A stretch of 64,000 bases of DNA from RYN-230 sp963793825. Lineage in GTDB: Bacteria; Actinomycetota; Actinomycetes; Streptosporangiales; Streptosporangiaceae. Numbering within the stretch: position 1 is the first letter of the stretch; each line of letters starts with the position of its first letter. Positions 41,246 through 51,900 of the stretch are shown piece by piece. The translations under genes and the position numbers were made by a program. Below the pieces are notes generated by a model that was given only the letters and a program-made list of their open reading frames with translations, was not told the DNA's origin and made no database searches. The DNA is taken from the NCBI GenBank assembly GCA_963793825.1, contig CAWCBE010000007.1, positions 1,291,238 to 1,355,237 of the forward strand, read 5' to 3'.

Positions 41246-44001
41246 GCGTCCTCCTGTGCTAGCCCGGGGAGGCCGCCCCCGGGAACCCCCCGGGCTGGCT
41301 GGCTCGGAGGGAACCCGGCTGCAGCGGGCCCCGCCTCGCCAGCCAGCGCGGCCAGGCGGCCGGTGATCCGGCCGATGTCGGCGTGCGCGGCGGCCAGCCG
41401 GTCCCGGGTCTTGGCCACCACGTCCGCGGGGGCCTTGGCCAGGAATGACTCGTTGGCCAGCTTGCGCTCGGTCTGCTCGGCCTCCTTGCGCGCGGCGGCC
41501 AGGTCCTTCTCCAGCCGGCGCCGCTCGGCGGCCACGTCGATGCCCGCCGCGGTGTCCAGTTGCACGGTGACCCCCTCGGCCACCAGGGTGGCGGTCGGTG
41601 CGAAACCGCCGCCGGGCACGGTGAGCCGGAGCAGCGCGCGGATGCTGGGCTCATGACGGGCGAGCACCGTGGCGGCGATGCCGCCCAGGTTCGCGGGGAC
41701 CGGCTGGCCGGGCCGCAGTCCCTGATCTGAACGGAACCGCCGCACCTCGGTGACCAGGCGCATCAGCGCGGTGATCTCGGCCTCGGCGGCTGGGTCGTGG
41801 TAGGCCGGCCCGGTGGCACCGGCGGAGGCCGGGCGCTGGCCGGGCCAGGGGGCGATCATGACGGAGTCCCCGCCGGTCAGCGCGGTCCAGAGCTCCTCGG
41901 TGACGAACGGCATCACCGGGTGCAGCAGCTTGAGCAGCCGGTCCAGCACATAGCCGAGCACCTCGCGGGTGGCCTGCGCGGCAGCCTCATCGGCTCCGGA
42001 CAGCTGCGGCTTGGCCAGTTCCAGGTACCAGTCACAGACCTCGTCCCAGGCGAAGTGGTAGAGGGTGTCGCACACCTTGCCAAACTCGTACCGCTCGAAC
42101 AGGTCGTCGGTCTCCGCGACCACCGCGGCCAGCCGGGACAGGATCCACCGGGCGGCCGTGGGCAGGCCGGCCGGGTCCGGAGCCTGCACGGGGACCTCGG
42201 CGCCGTTCAGCAGGGCGAAGCGGGTGGCGTTCCACAGCTTGTTGCAGAAGTTCCGGGAGCCGGTGACCCACTCCTCGCTGACCGAGACGTCACTGCCCGG
42301 GCTGGCCCCGCGGGCCAGGGTGAACCGGGTGGCGTCGGCGCCGAACCGGCCGATCCAGTCCAGCGGGTCCACCGTGTTGCCCAGCGACTTGGACATCTTC
42401 TTGCCGTGGGCGTCCCGGACCAGCCCGTGCAGCGCCACATGGCGGAACGGGACCGCCTGGGCCGGCTCGCGGTCCGACATGGCGTACAGCCCGAACATCA
42501 TCATCCGGGCCACCCAGAAGAACAGGATGTCGTACCCGGTGACCAGGACGCTGGTCGGGTAGAAGACGCGCAGATCCTGGGTGTCGTCCGGCCAGCCCAG
42601 CGTGGAGCACGGCCATAGCGCCGAGGAGAACCAGGTGTCGAGCACGTCCGGGTCCTGCTGCCAGCCCTCACCCGGCGGCGGCTGCTCTCCCGGGCCCAGG
42701 CAGACGACCTCACCGGACGGGCCGTACCAGACCGGGATGCGGTGCCCCCACCACAGCTGGCGGCTGATGCACCAGTCGTGCATGTCGTCCACCCAGGCGA
42801 AGTAGCGGGCCGCCATCTCGCGCGGGTGGATGTCCGTCCGGCCGTCCCGGACCGCGTCGCCCGCCGCCTTGGCCAGCGGGCCGACCTTGACGAACCACTG
42901 CAGCGACAGCCGTGGCTCCACCACTGTGCCACAGCGCATGCAGTGCCCCACCGCGTGCACGTAGGGCCGGACCTCGGCGACGATCCGGCCGTCGGCGCGC
43001 AGCGCGGCGACCACCGCGGGCCGGGCCTCGAACCGGTCCAGGCCCTCGAACGGGCCCTTGGCCGTGACCCGCCCGTGCTCGTCCAGGATCGTGATGCTGG
43101 GCAGCTCGTGGCGGCGGCCTATCTCGAAGTCGTCCGGGTCGTGGGCCGGGGTGACCTTCACCGCGCCGGTGCCGAACTCCGGGTCCACGTGCGGGTCGGC
43201 GACCACCGGGATGCGCCGGTTGGACAGCGGCAGCTGCATCTCCCGGCCGACCAGGTGCGCGTAGCGGGCGTCGTCGGGGTGCACCGCGACCGCCGTGTCG
43301 CCCAGCATGGTCTCGGCCCGGGTGGTGGCCACCACGACCTGCTCGTCGCCGTCCCCGTAACGGATGGAGACCAGTTCGCCGTCCTCGTCGCTGTGATCGA
43401 CTTCGATGTCGGACAGCGCGGTGAGGCAACGCGGGCACCAGTTGATGATCCGTTCGGCCCGGTAGATCAGGCCGTTGTCGAAGAGGCGCTTGAAGATGGT
43501 CTGCACCGCGCGGGACAGGCCCTCGTCCATGGTGAACCGCTCACGGCTCCAGTCCACGCTGTCGCCGAGACGGCGCATCTGGCCGAGGATCTTCCCGCCG
43601 GACTCGGCCTTCCACTGCCATACCCGCTCGACGAAGGCCTCCCGGCCGAGGTCGTGCCGGCTCAGGCCTTCCTTGGCCAGTTCCCGCTCCACCACGTTCT
43701 GGGTGGCGATGCCGGCGTGGTCCATCCCCGGCAGCCAGAGCGTGGTGTAGCCCTGCATCCGGCGCCGCCGGACCAGCGAGTCGATCAAGGTGTGGTCGAG
43801 CGCGTGGCCGATGTGCAGCGAGCCGGTCACGTTCGGCGGCGGGATCACGATGCAGAACGGCGGCGCGTCCGGGCTGGCCGCGTCCGCGTCCGCGTGCATC
43901 AGCCCGCGCTTCTCCCACGACTGGTACAGCCGGTCCTCGACGTCGCCCGGCATGTACTGCGGCGGAAGCTCGGTCCGCGGCTGGCTCAGATCTGCACTCA
44001 C
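41242..44001 (-). CDS. valS: Valyl-tRNA synthetase
   Basis: About 919 aa from GTG 44001. Class Ia motifs: PPPNVTGSLHIGHALDH (HIGH) and GKKMSKSLGNTVDP (KMSKS). The editing domain carries VVVATTRAETMLGDTAV and the zinc-like CMRCGTVVEPR. A C-terminal coiled coil (AAERRRLEKDLAAARKEAEQ) precedes a tail with the captured repeat. The frame runs a further 79 codons upstream to 44238, overlapping clpX with low-complexity sequence, so GTG 44001 (SADLSQPRTELPPQYMPGDV follows) is preferred, though its ribosome site is weak. Downstream folC is translationally coupled. Confidence 0.95.
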   Translation of the reverse strand: MSADLSQPRTELPPQYMPGDVEDRLYQSWEKRGLMHADADAASPDAPPFCIVIPPPNVTGSLHIGHALDHTLIDSLVRRRRMQGYTTLWLPGMDHAGIATQNVVERELAKEGLSRHDLGREAFVERVWQWKAESGGKILGQMRRLGDSVDWSRERFTMDEGLSRAVQTIFKRLFDNGLIYRAERIINWCPRCLTALSDIEVDHSDEDGELVSIRYGDGDEQVVVATTRAETMLGDTAVAVHPDDARYAHLVGREMQLPLSNRRIPVVADPHVDPEFGTGAVKVTPAHDPDDFEIGRRHELPSITILDEHGRVTAKGPFEGLDRFEARPAVVAALRADGRIVAEVRPYVHAVGHCMRCGTVVEPRLSLQWFVKVGPLAKAAGDAVRDGRTDIHPREMAARYFAWVDDMHDWCISRQLWWGHRIPVWYGPSGEVVCLGPGEQPPPGEGWQQDPDVLDTWFSSALWPCSTLGWPDDTQDLRVFYPTSVLVTGYDILFFWVARMMMFGLYAMSDREPAQAVPFRHVALHGLVRDAHGKKMSKSLGNTVDPLDWIGRFGADATRFTLARGASPGSDVSVSEEWVTGSRNFCNKLWNATRFALLNGAEVPVQAPDPAGLPTAARWILSRLAAVVAETDDLFERYEFGKVCDTLYHFAWDEVCDWYLELAKPQLSGADEAAAQATREVLGYVLDRLLKLLHPVMPFVTEELWTALTGGDSVMIAPWPGQRPASAGATGPAYHDPAAEAEITALMRLVTEVRRFRSDQGLRPGQPVPANLGGIAATVLARHEPSIRALLRLTVPGGGFAPTATLVAEGVTVQLDTAAGIDVAAERRRLEKDLAAARKEAEQTERKLANESFLAKAPADVVAKTRDRLAAAHADIGRITGRLAALAGEAGPAAAGFPPSQPARGVPGGGLPGLAQEDA
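41266..41345. repeat. Divergent copy of GC-rich repeat in valS 3' end
   Basis: On the minus strand it reads GGCGAGGCGGGGC, GCAGCCGGGT, CCCTCCGAGCC and GGGGGGTT in the same order as the 87-bp units at 31861-32113. It encodes the last residues of ValS (GEAGPAAAGFPP...GVPGGGLPG), so the repeat has become coding. Confidence 0.7.
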
Positions 44002-44191
44002 GTCAGCCGAGTCTAGTGCGGTGAAGGCGGGGGCCGGCCGATGCACCGCTGGCCGGCCCGCGTGGGCCGCATCTTCTGCGGCCGCGGCCGGCGCGGTCTG
44101 ATCATGGCTGGGCTGCGTACCGGTTACGCCTGCGGCGCAGCGGCCGGCCCCCCGCTGGGGGGAACGGCCGGAAGTTCCGGGACCTGGAGGC

Positions 44192-45478
<1,287 letters not shown>

Positions 45479-45645
45479 CCAGCTACTCCTTTACCTGGGG
45501 CCGTCGGCCCCCCCACGGGCCGGCGGTGGCGGGGAGCCCCCGCCCGGGCCATCCATGCTCTATATATCCGACGGTACCGCCTCCGGGGCCCCTGCCGCGA
45601 GAGGCAGGACCCGGGCCGGACGCCGGGGAGGGTGAATCCTCCTGG

Positions 45646-46290
45646 TTACGACGACCCTACATCGGCCTTGCGCTTCAGGCTCGTCAGAACTTCATCGACC
45701 AGACCGTATTCCTTGGCCTCGGCCGCGGTGAAGAACTTGTCCCGCTCGATGTCGTGGCGGACCTGCTCCTCGCTCCGGCCGGTGTGGAAGGCGACGATCT
45801 TCTCCATGGCCGACCGCATCCGGAGGATCTCCTGGGCCTGGATCTCCAGGTCGCTGGACTGGCCGTAGCCGCCCTCGGTGGCGGGCTGGTGCAGCAGGAT
45901 GCGGGCGTTCGGCAGGGACAGCCGCTTGCCCTGGGCACCCGCCGCGAGCAGCACCGCGGCCGCCGAGGCGGCCTGGCCGATGCAGATGGTCTGGATCTCC
46001 GGCTGGATGTACTGCATCGTGTCGTAGATCGCCATCATCGAGGTCACCGACCCGCCGGGCGAGTTGATGTAGATGAGGATGTCCCGGTCCGGGTCGATCG
46101 ACTCCAGCGTGATCAGCTGGGCCATCACGTCGTTGGCCGACGCGTCGTCGATCTGCACCCCGAGGAAGATAATCCGCTCCTCGAAGAGCTTGTTGTACGG
46201 GTTCATCTCCTTGACCCCGTACGAGGTGCGCTCCACGAAGGACGGCAGGACGTAGCGGGACTCCGCTGGGCGGAGCCTGGATGTGGTCAT
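45646..46290 (-). CDS. clpP2: ATP-dependent Clp protease proteolytic subunit ClpP2
   Basis: 214 aa from ATG 46290 (MTTSRLRPAESRYVLPSF), chosen for the GGAGGAG about six nt upstream. An in-frame ATG 46347 overlapping the clpP1 stop as ATGA would add 19 residues. Triad: Ser in TICIGQAASAAAVLL, His in NARILLHQPATEGGYGQ, and Asp in HDIERDKFF. Catalytic subunit of the mixed ClpP1P2 tetradecamer. Confidence 0.95.
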   Translation of the reverse strand: MTTSRLRPAESRYVLPSFVERTSYGVKEMNPYNKLFEERIIFLGVQIDDASANDVMAQLITLESIDPDRDILIYINSPGGSVTSMMAIYDTMQYIQPEIQTICIGQAASAAAVLLAAGAQGKRLSLPNARILLHQPATEGGYGQSSDLEIQAQEILRMRSAMEKIVAFHTGRSEEQVRHDIERDKFFTAAEAKEYGLVDEVLTSLKRKADVGSS

Positions 46291-46343
46291 GTGCGGCTCC
46301 TCCGCTCTGATCTCGGGGATGTCAGGCAATCCGGGAAGGAGGT

Positions 46344-46982
46344 TCATGACACCGGCCCGGCGGACGGCACTTCGAGGGCGCTGCGGATCACCTGGTCGAC
46401 GAAGCCGTACTCCTTGGCCTCGTCCGCGGTGAACCAGCGGTCCCGGTCCGCGTCCTTCTCGATCTGCTCGACGGTCTGCCCGGTGTGGAAGGCGGTGCGC
46501 TCGGCCAGCTTCCGCTTGATGTACAGCATCTGCTCGGCCTGGATCCGGATGTCCGAGGCGGTGCCGCCGATGCCGCCGGAGGGCTGGTGCATCAGGATGC
46601 TGGCGTGCGGCAGCGCGTAACGCTTCCCGGTCGTCCCCGCGGCCAGCAGGAACTGGCCCATGGAGGCGGCCATGCCCATCGCGTAGGTGGCGATGTCGTT
46701 CGGCACGTACTGCATCACGTCGTAGATGGCCAGCCCGGCGTACACCGAGCCGCCCGGTGAGTTGATGTAGATGCTGATGTCGCGCTTGGCGTCCTCGGCC
46801 GCGAGCAGCACCAGCTCGGCGCAAATCCGGTTGGCGATGTCCTCGTTGACCTGCTGGCCCAGGAAGATGATCCGGTGCCGGAGCAGCCGGTTGAAAATCT
46901 GTTCGGTGATCAGCGGCGGCGCCGCTTCCGCGGTGCGCGCCAGGATCCGGGTCGGGTCCCCGATGGCCGGAGGCGTGGTCAC
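46344..46982 (-). CDS. clpP1: ATP-dependent Clp protease proteolytic subunit ClpP1
   Basis: 212 aa. Triad: Ser in TYAMGMAASMGQFLLAAG, His in HASILMHQPSGGIGG and Asp in EKDADRDRWFTADEA. LRHRIIFLGQQVNEDIANRI is the oligomer interface. It is the promoter-proximal gene of clpP1-clpP2 and lies 121 nt downstream of tig; a ClgR-like box is in that gap. Confidence 0.96.
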   Translation of the reverse strand: MTTPPAIGDPTRILARTAEAAPPLITEQIFNRLLRHRIIFLGQQVNEDIANRICAELVLLAAEDAKRDISIYINSPGGSVYAGLAIYDVMQYVPNDIATYAMGMAASMGQFLLAAGTTGKRYALPHASILMHQPSGGIGGTASDIRIQAEQMLYIKRKLAERTAFHTGQTVEQIEKDADRDRWFTADEAKEYGFVDQVIRSALEVPSAGPVS

Positions 46983-47066
46983 TCTGCTCTCCTAGGTCGA
47001 TGTTCCTGCCGTCTAGACAGTGACGATAACGTCCGGCCCGGGCCGGAACGTCCGCGCCGGTGGCCT

Positions 47067-47080
47067 GTTCGCTGTCGGCG
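47067..47080. promoter_or_regulatory. Candidate ClgR box (GTTCGC-N5-GCG)
   Basis: GTTCGC at 47067-47072, TGTCG spacer, GCG at 47078-47080, 85 nt upstream of clpP1. It fits the GTTCGC-N5-GCG motif described for ClgR at actinomycete clp promoters. Only this one imperfect dyad was found. Confidence 0.4.
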
Positions 47081-47103
47081 CAGGCTACCCGGCGGGCAGG
47101 CGC

Positions 47104-48624
47104 CTACTCACCATCCTGCGGGGCGGCTTCCGGCGCCGCGGCCGCCGCCTCCGGGGCCGCCGCCTCCGGGGCCTCCGGATCAGCCTCAGCCAGCTCAGCG
47201 GCCGCCGCCTCCGGGGCCTCCGGATCAGCCTCAGCCAGCTCAGCGGCCGCCGCCTCCGGGGCCTCCGGATCAGCCTCGGCCTCCCCGGCCTGCTCCGCGG
47301 CACCGTCCGGGCGCAGTTCCGCGGTGACGTCTACCGGCTCCCCGGCCTCGTCGGTCACCCGGGCCCGCTCGGTGATCAGGGTGAGGGCCTTGCCCCGGAG
47401 CACCTCGGTGACGACCGAGCCGATCTGCCCGCGGTCGGCGAGTTCCTTGGCCAGCCGGTCCGGCTGGACGCCCATCCGGTAGGCCTGCTCGATCACGAAC
47501 GCGTTCAGCTCGTCCTGCTCGATGCCGATTTCTTCCCGCAGGGCCAGCTGGTCCAGCACGAACCCGGCCTTCACCGAGCGGCGGGCGCCGTCGATGATGT
47601 CCTTCTCGAACTGCTCCGCGGTCTGGCTGGCGGATTTCAGGTAGTCGTCCATCGTGGTCCCGGCCCGCTCCAGCTGCTCGTCGAGCGACTCGCGGCGCAT
47701 CGCGGACTCGCTGCTGACCATGCTGTCGGGCAGCGGGATGTCGATCTTGTCGAGCAGCGCGTCCAGGGTCCGCTCCCGGGCCTGGCGGGCCTGCTGCATC
47801 CGCTTCATGGCCTCCAGCTGGCGGCGGGTGCCGGCGCGCATCTCGCCCAGCGTGTCGAACTCGCTGGCCGACTGGGCGAAGTCATCATCCAGCTCGGGAA
47901 GTTCCTTCACCTTGACGCTGTGCACGGTGACGGTCACGTCGGCCTGCTCGCCGCCATGCTCGCCACCGGCCAGCTCGGCGGGGAAGGTCTTCGACTCGCC
48001 CGCTGACATGCCGATCAGCGCCTCGTCCAGCCCGTCCAGCAGCGAGCCGCTGCCGACTTCGTAGGACAGGCCGCTGGCCTGGGCATCCTCCACCGGCTCG
48101 CCGCCCACCGAGGCGGACAGGTCGATCGAGGTGTAGTCGCCCTCGGCGACCGCCCGGTCAGCGTTCTTCAGCGAGGCGAACCGCTCCCGCAGGCCGCCGA
48201 TGTACTCCTCGACCTCGTCCGGGGTGACCACGGCCGTCTCCACCGTGACCGCCAGGTCGGTGAGGTCGGGGATCTCGAACTTGGGCCGCACGTCCACCTC
48301 GGCGGTGAAGGCGAGCTCCTTGCCGTCGTCCAGCTTGGTGATCTCCAGGTCCGGCTGGCCGAGCGCGAACACCTCATTGTCCTGCAGCGCCTGGCCGTAG
48401 AACTGCGGGACCGCGTCGTTCACCGCCTGCTCCAGCACCACCCCGCGGCCGAACCGCTGGTCGATGATGCGCGGCGGGACCCGGCCGGGCCGGAATCCGG
48501 GCACCCGGACCTGCTTGGCGACCTCCCGGTACGCCTTGTCGAGGCTCGACTGCAGCTCCTCGAACGGGACCTCGATGGTCAGCTTCACCCTGGTCGGGCT
48601 CAGCTCCTCGACGTCGGTCTTCAC
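47104..48624 (-). CDS. tig: Trigger factor with repeat-expanded C-terminal tail
   Basis: 506 aa, GTG start. The ribosome-binding domain has VPGFRPGRVPPRIIDQRFG, the PPIase domain lies near 150-235 (AVAEGDYTSIDLSAS), and the C-terminal chaperone arms follow to about residue 440. The last 60 residues are an Ala/Glu/Pro tail with a 15-residue unit (AEADPEAPEAAAAEL) repeated about 2.8 times. It folds nascent chains and has peptidyl-prolyl isomerase activity. Confidence 0.96.
   Translation of the reverse strand: MKTDVEELSPTRVKLTIEVPFEELQSSLDKAYREVAKQVRVPGFRPGRVPPRIIDQRFGRGVVLEQAVNDAVPQFYGQALQDNEVFALGQPDLEITKLDDGKELAFTAEVDVRPKFEIPDLTDLAVTVETAVVTPDEVEEYIGGLRERFASLKNADRAVAEGDYTSIDLSASVGGEPVEDAQASGLSYEVGSGSLLDGLDEALIGMSAGESKTFPAELAGGEHGGEQADVTVTVHSVKVKELPELDDDFAQSASEFDTLGEMRAGTRRQLEAMKRMQQARQARERTLDALLDKIDIPLPDSMVSSESAMRRESLDEQLERAGTTMDDYLKSASQTAEQFEKDIIDGARRSVKAGFVLDQLALREEIGIEQDELNAFVIEQAYRMGVQPDRLAKELADRGQIGSVVTEVLRGKALTLITERARVTDEAGEPVDVTAELRPDGAAEQAGEAEADPEAPEAAAAELAEADPEAPEAAAAELAEADPEAPEAAAPEAAAAAPEAAPQDGE
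47156..47280. repeat. 45-bp in-frame tandem repeat in tig
   Basis: Units at 47156-47200 and 47201-47245 are identical, with a third partial copy to about 47280. The period is 15 codons, so copy number can change without shifting the frame. Confidence 0.92.
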
Positions 48625-48942
48625 GTCGCCGTCACTCCCTGATGCGTGCGCTCATGCTGCGCTGCCGTTAGTTACCCGCTTGGTGTCCTGCTCCGGGCCG
48701 CCCCACAGCACGCCTTGAACGCGGCTGACCGCGACCCCAGCGCAGCCACTGACGGCTACGGCCGCCAGTCTAGTGGCCCCGGCGAGGGCTCCCTGGTCCG
48801 AACCGGATCCGGGCGCCCGGATGATGCCGGTTGCGCCCCTTCACCCGTGGCGGGTGGTGCTGCCCGCCACGGCCCGCCCGAGCATGTGCGTAGTGACGGG
48901 TGGGCGTGGTGTGACGCCGTGGCCCGGATGAGGAGGCGGATG
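48625..48942. other. Intergenic region upstream of tig and HdeD-like gene
   Basis: 318 bases between the tig start and the HdeD-like start. It must hold the tig promoter (minus) and the HdeD-like promoter (plus). It contains the hairpin at 48845-48872 and the tail of the LuxR open frame. No tRNA or other RNA was recognised. Confidence 0.5.
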
Positions 48943-51900
48943 ATGGCAGCCCAGCATGCCGGACAGGCGGGACGGGCCGGGCGAGCGCCAGCGGGCGGCC
49001 CGGCGATGAACGGGGCCTCCCCCTACGGGCCAGCCGATCCGGCCCCGGCCGCCTGGGCGCAGGCCTGGCAGGTGATCATGGTGGCCGCGGTGGCCACCTT
49101 CGCGCTCGGGCTGATCCTGCTGGTCTGGCCCAAGGCCACACTGGTCGTGGTGGCCGCGCTGATCGGCGCGGCCCTGCTGGTCACCGGCGTCGTCCGGCTG
49201 ATCCACGGCTTCACCGAGTCCGGGGTCAGTGCCGGCACCCGGGCCGCTTACATCATCATCGGCCTGCTGGCCGCGCTGGCCGGGCTGTATTGCCTGCGGC
49301 ACATCTCGGTCACCGTGGTGCTGCTCGCCTTCATCGTCGGCGTGTTCTGGACGCTGCACGGGCTGGTTAACCTGATCGTGGCGGTCACGTCCGGCCCGGG
49401 GACCGGCCGCGGGCTGCGCGCGGTCACCGGCGTGCTCAGCCTGGCCGCCGGGCTGATCGTGATGTTCTGGCCGACGATCTCGCTGACCGTCCTGGTCGTC
49501 GTGATCGGCATCTGGCTGGTCGTGTACGGGCTGATCATGGCCCTGATGGCCGGTCAGGTCCGCCGGGCCGCCCGCGCCCTGGCCGCCGCCGTCTGACCCT
49601 CCGGCCCGCCCGCTACCGCCGCGGCCGCCACCCGCGAGGTGGCGGCGGCGTTCGTCACGGGCCAGGGTGCCGGCTGACAGCAGCCCCAGGCGGCGCCCCC
49701 GGGCGATCGCCTCCCGGCGTGAGCTGACCCCCAGCTTCCGGTACGCCGAGCGCAGGTGCGTCTTCACCGTGTTGATCGACAGGAACAGGGCCTGGGAGAT
49801 CTCCTCGTTGGTCATGTGCGAGGGCAGGAAGCACAGGACCGCGCGCTCACTGTCGGTCAGTGGCACGCTGATCCGCTCCACCGCCGGGCCGCCCCGGGGG
49901 GTCTGGGCGTCGAACCGCTCCAGGATCCGGCCGGCGAAGCCCGCGTGCCGGCTGGTCGGCGGGATGAGCACGGTCATCGCCGAGCGGACCGCGGCTCCCC
50001 CGTCCAGGAAGGCCCGGTAGGCACCGTCCGGCTCGGCCAGCGCCAGCGCCTGCTCGAGCAGGGTGGCGGCCTCCTCGGTGCTGCCCAGGCGGCGGTGCGC
50101 GACGGCCGCCACGAGCAGGCCGCTGATCCGCTCGTGCAGGGTCACCTGGTCCTGGGGCCCGTCCAGGCCAGGTGCCACCGCCTCCAGGGCGGCCTTGAAG
50201 TCGCCGTCGGCGATCAGCAGCCCGCCGCGGAGCAGCCAGGCGTCGGCCCGGTCGAAGTGCTCACTCTCCTCGACGAGCAGCAGCACGGCCCGGGCCCGGC
50301 CGGTGTTGCCGACCCGCAGCGCCACCTCGCCCTCGGCCACCGTGACCACGTCGGCCAGCGCCGGGCACGTCGGCCCCCACGTCTCGCGGAGCCGGGACAG
50401 CACCGCTGTGGCCGCGGTGGCGTCACCATCGGCCAGCAGCACCCGGGCCCGGATCAGCGCGGCCACCGCGCTGACCGGCGGCTCGCCGGGGAACTGGCCG
50501 GCCGCTTCCTGGCTGACGATCTCCACCAGCCGCTGCGCGGCGGATAGTTCGTCACGGCGCAGGCTCACCAGGGCGCGGGCCAGCACGGCCACCTCGGCCG
50601 CCTGCCCAGTCCCGGCCAGCCCGGCCCCGGCCAGCCCGGCCCCGGCCAGCCCGGCCCCCGCCAGCCCGGCCCCCGCCAGCCCGGCCCCCGCCAGCCCGGC
50701 CCCCGCCAGCCCGGCCCCCGCCAGCCCGTCAGCCGCCCGGACGGACCGCGGCGCTCCGGCCGCCGGACGCATGCCGGGCCGCCCGGCCAGGTCCGGCACT
50801 CCGGATGTCCCGGGCATGCCGATCCCGGCTGAGCGGCCGCCCAGCCCGGGCAGGCCGGCCCGGTCCCCGGCCAGCCTGCCACGCCCCGGGCCACCGCCCG
50901 CGGGGCTGCCCGCGGCCGGGCCGCGGGCGGAGCCGGGACGGGCAGCCGAGCCCTGGGCCGGGCCGCCCGCGAGGGAGCCACCCGGCGGCGCGGAGCCGCC
51001 AGCCAGCACGCCCCTGGGCATGGGCCCCGGACCTGGTGCAGCCGCGGATCGCCCGCCGGGCGGCAGGCCAGACGGCACGCCCGGCACGTCACTGGCCGAC
51101 CGGCGGGCCGCCGTGAGGTCACCGAACCAGGCCTCGGCCAGCGCCCGCCAGGCCCGGGCGCGGGCCTGCAGCGCGGCCAGGCTGCCCGCGGCCAGCTGCC
51201 GGTCCGCGTGCCGCAGCGCGTGCCGGGCCTGCTGGATCTCCCAGCGGCGCAGCCGGGCCACGCCGACAGCGAACCAGGTCAGCCCGGCGGCCCGGTGCTC
51301 CGGCTGGGTGCTGGCCGCCGCCTCGGCGCGGGCCGCGATCTCCGTCGCCTCGGCGAGCAGGCCCGGGTCGGGGTCGGTGCGGCAGCCGGCCAGCATCACC
51401 CGCAGCGCGGCCAGCACCGGCTCCATCATCCGGCGCATAGCCGGGGCAGCCCGGCCCAGCGCCCGCTCGCCGCTCTCCAGGTATCCCGCGGCGCCTTCCT
51501 CATCGCCATCCCACAGCCGGGCGGCGGCCCACGCCGCCGCCACCGCGGGGTCGTCGGCGGAGCGATCGGGCGGGAACAGGCCCAGCACGCTCTCCAGTTC
51601 AGCGGTCGACCCAGGGGCGGCGAGGCCCGCCCCGGCCTCGGCCAGGATCTGAGCGGCGTAGTCCCAGTCCTGCGCCTCGGCCGCGCTGCGCACCGACGCG
51701 ATCGGCTGGTCGTTGGCCGCGTACCAGCGGGCCGCGCGGCGCAGCAGCACCGGGATCTCGTGCGGGATCTCCCGGTGCAGTTCGGCCGCCAGCACCTCCC
51801 GGAGCAGCGGGTGGTAGACGTACCCGCCGCGTTCACGGTCGGTGACCTCGACGAAGCTGTTCTCCCGGCTGAGCCGTTCCAGCGTCCGCGCGCTGCCGGA

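Noticed and set aside
46291..46824. N-terminal extension of ClpP2 through clpP1
   Set aside because: The upstream frame is the shadow of clpP1; the real start has a strong ribosome site at 46290.
50611..50728. CRISPR-like or regulatory array
   Set aside because: In-frame coding minisatellite without spacers inside the LuxR-family gene.
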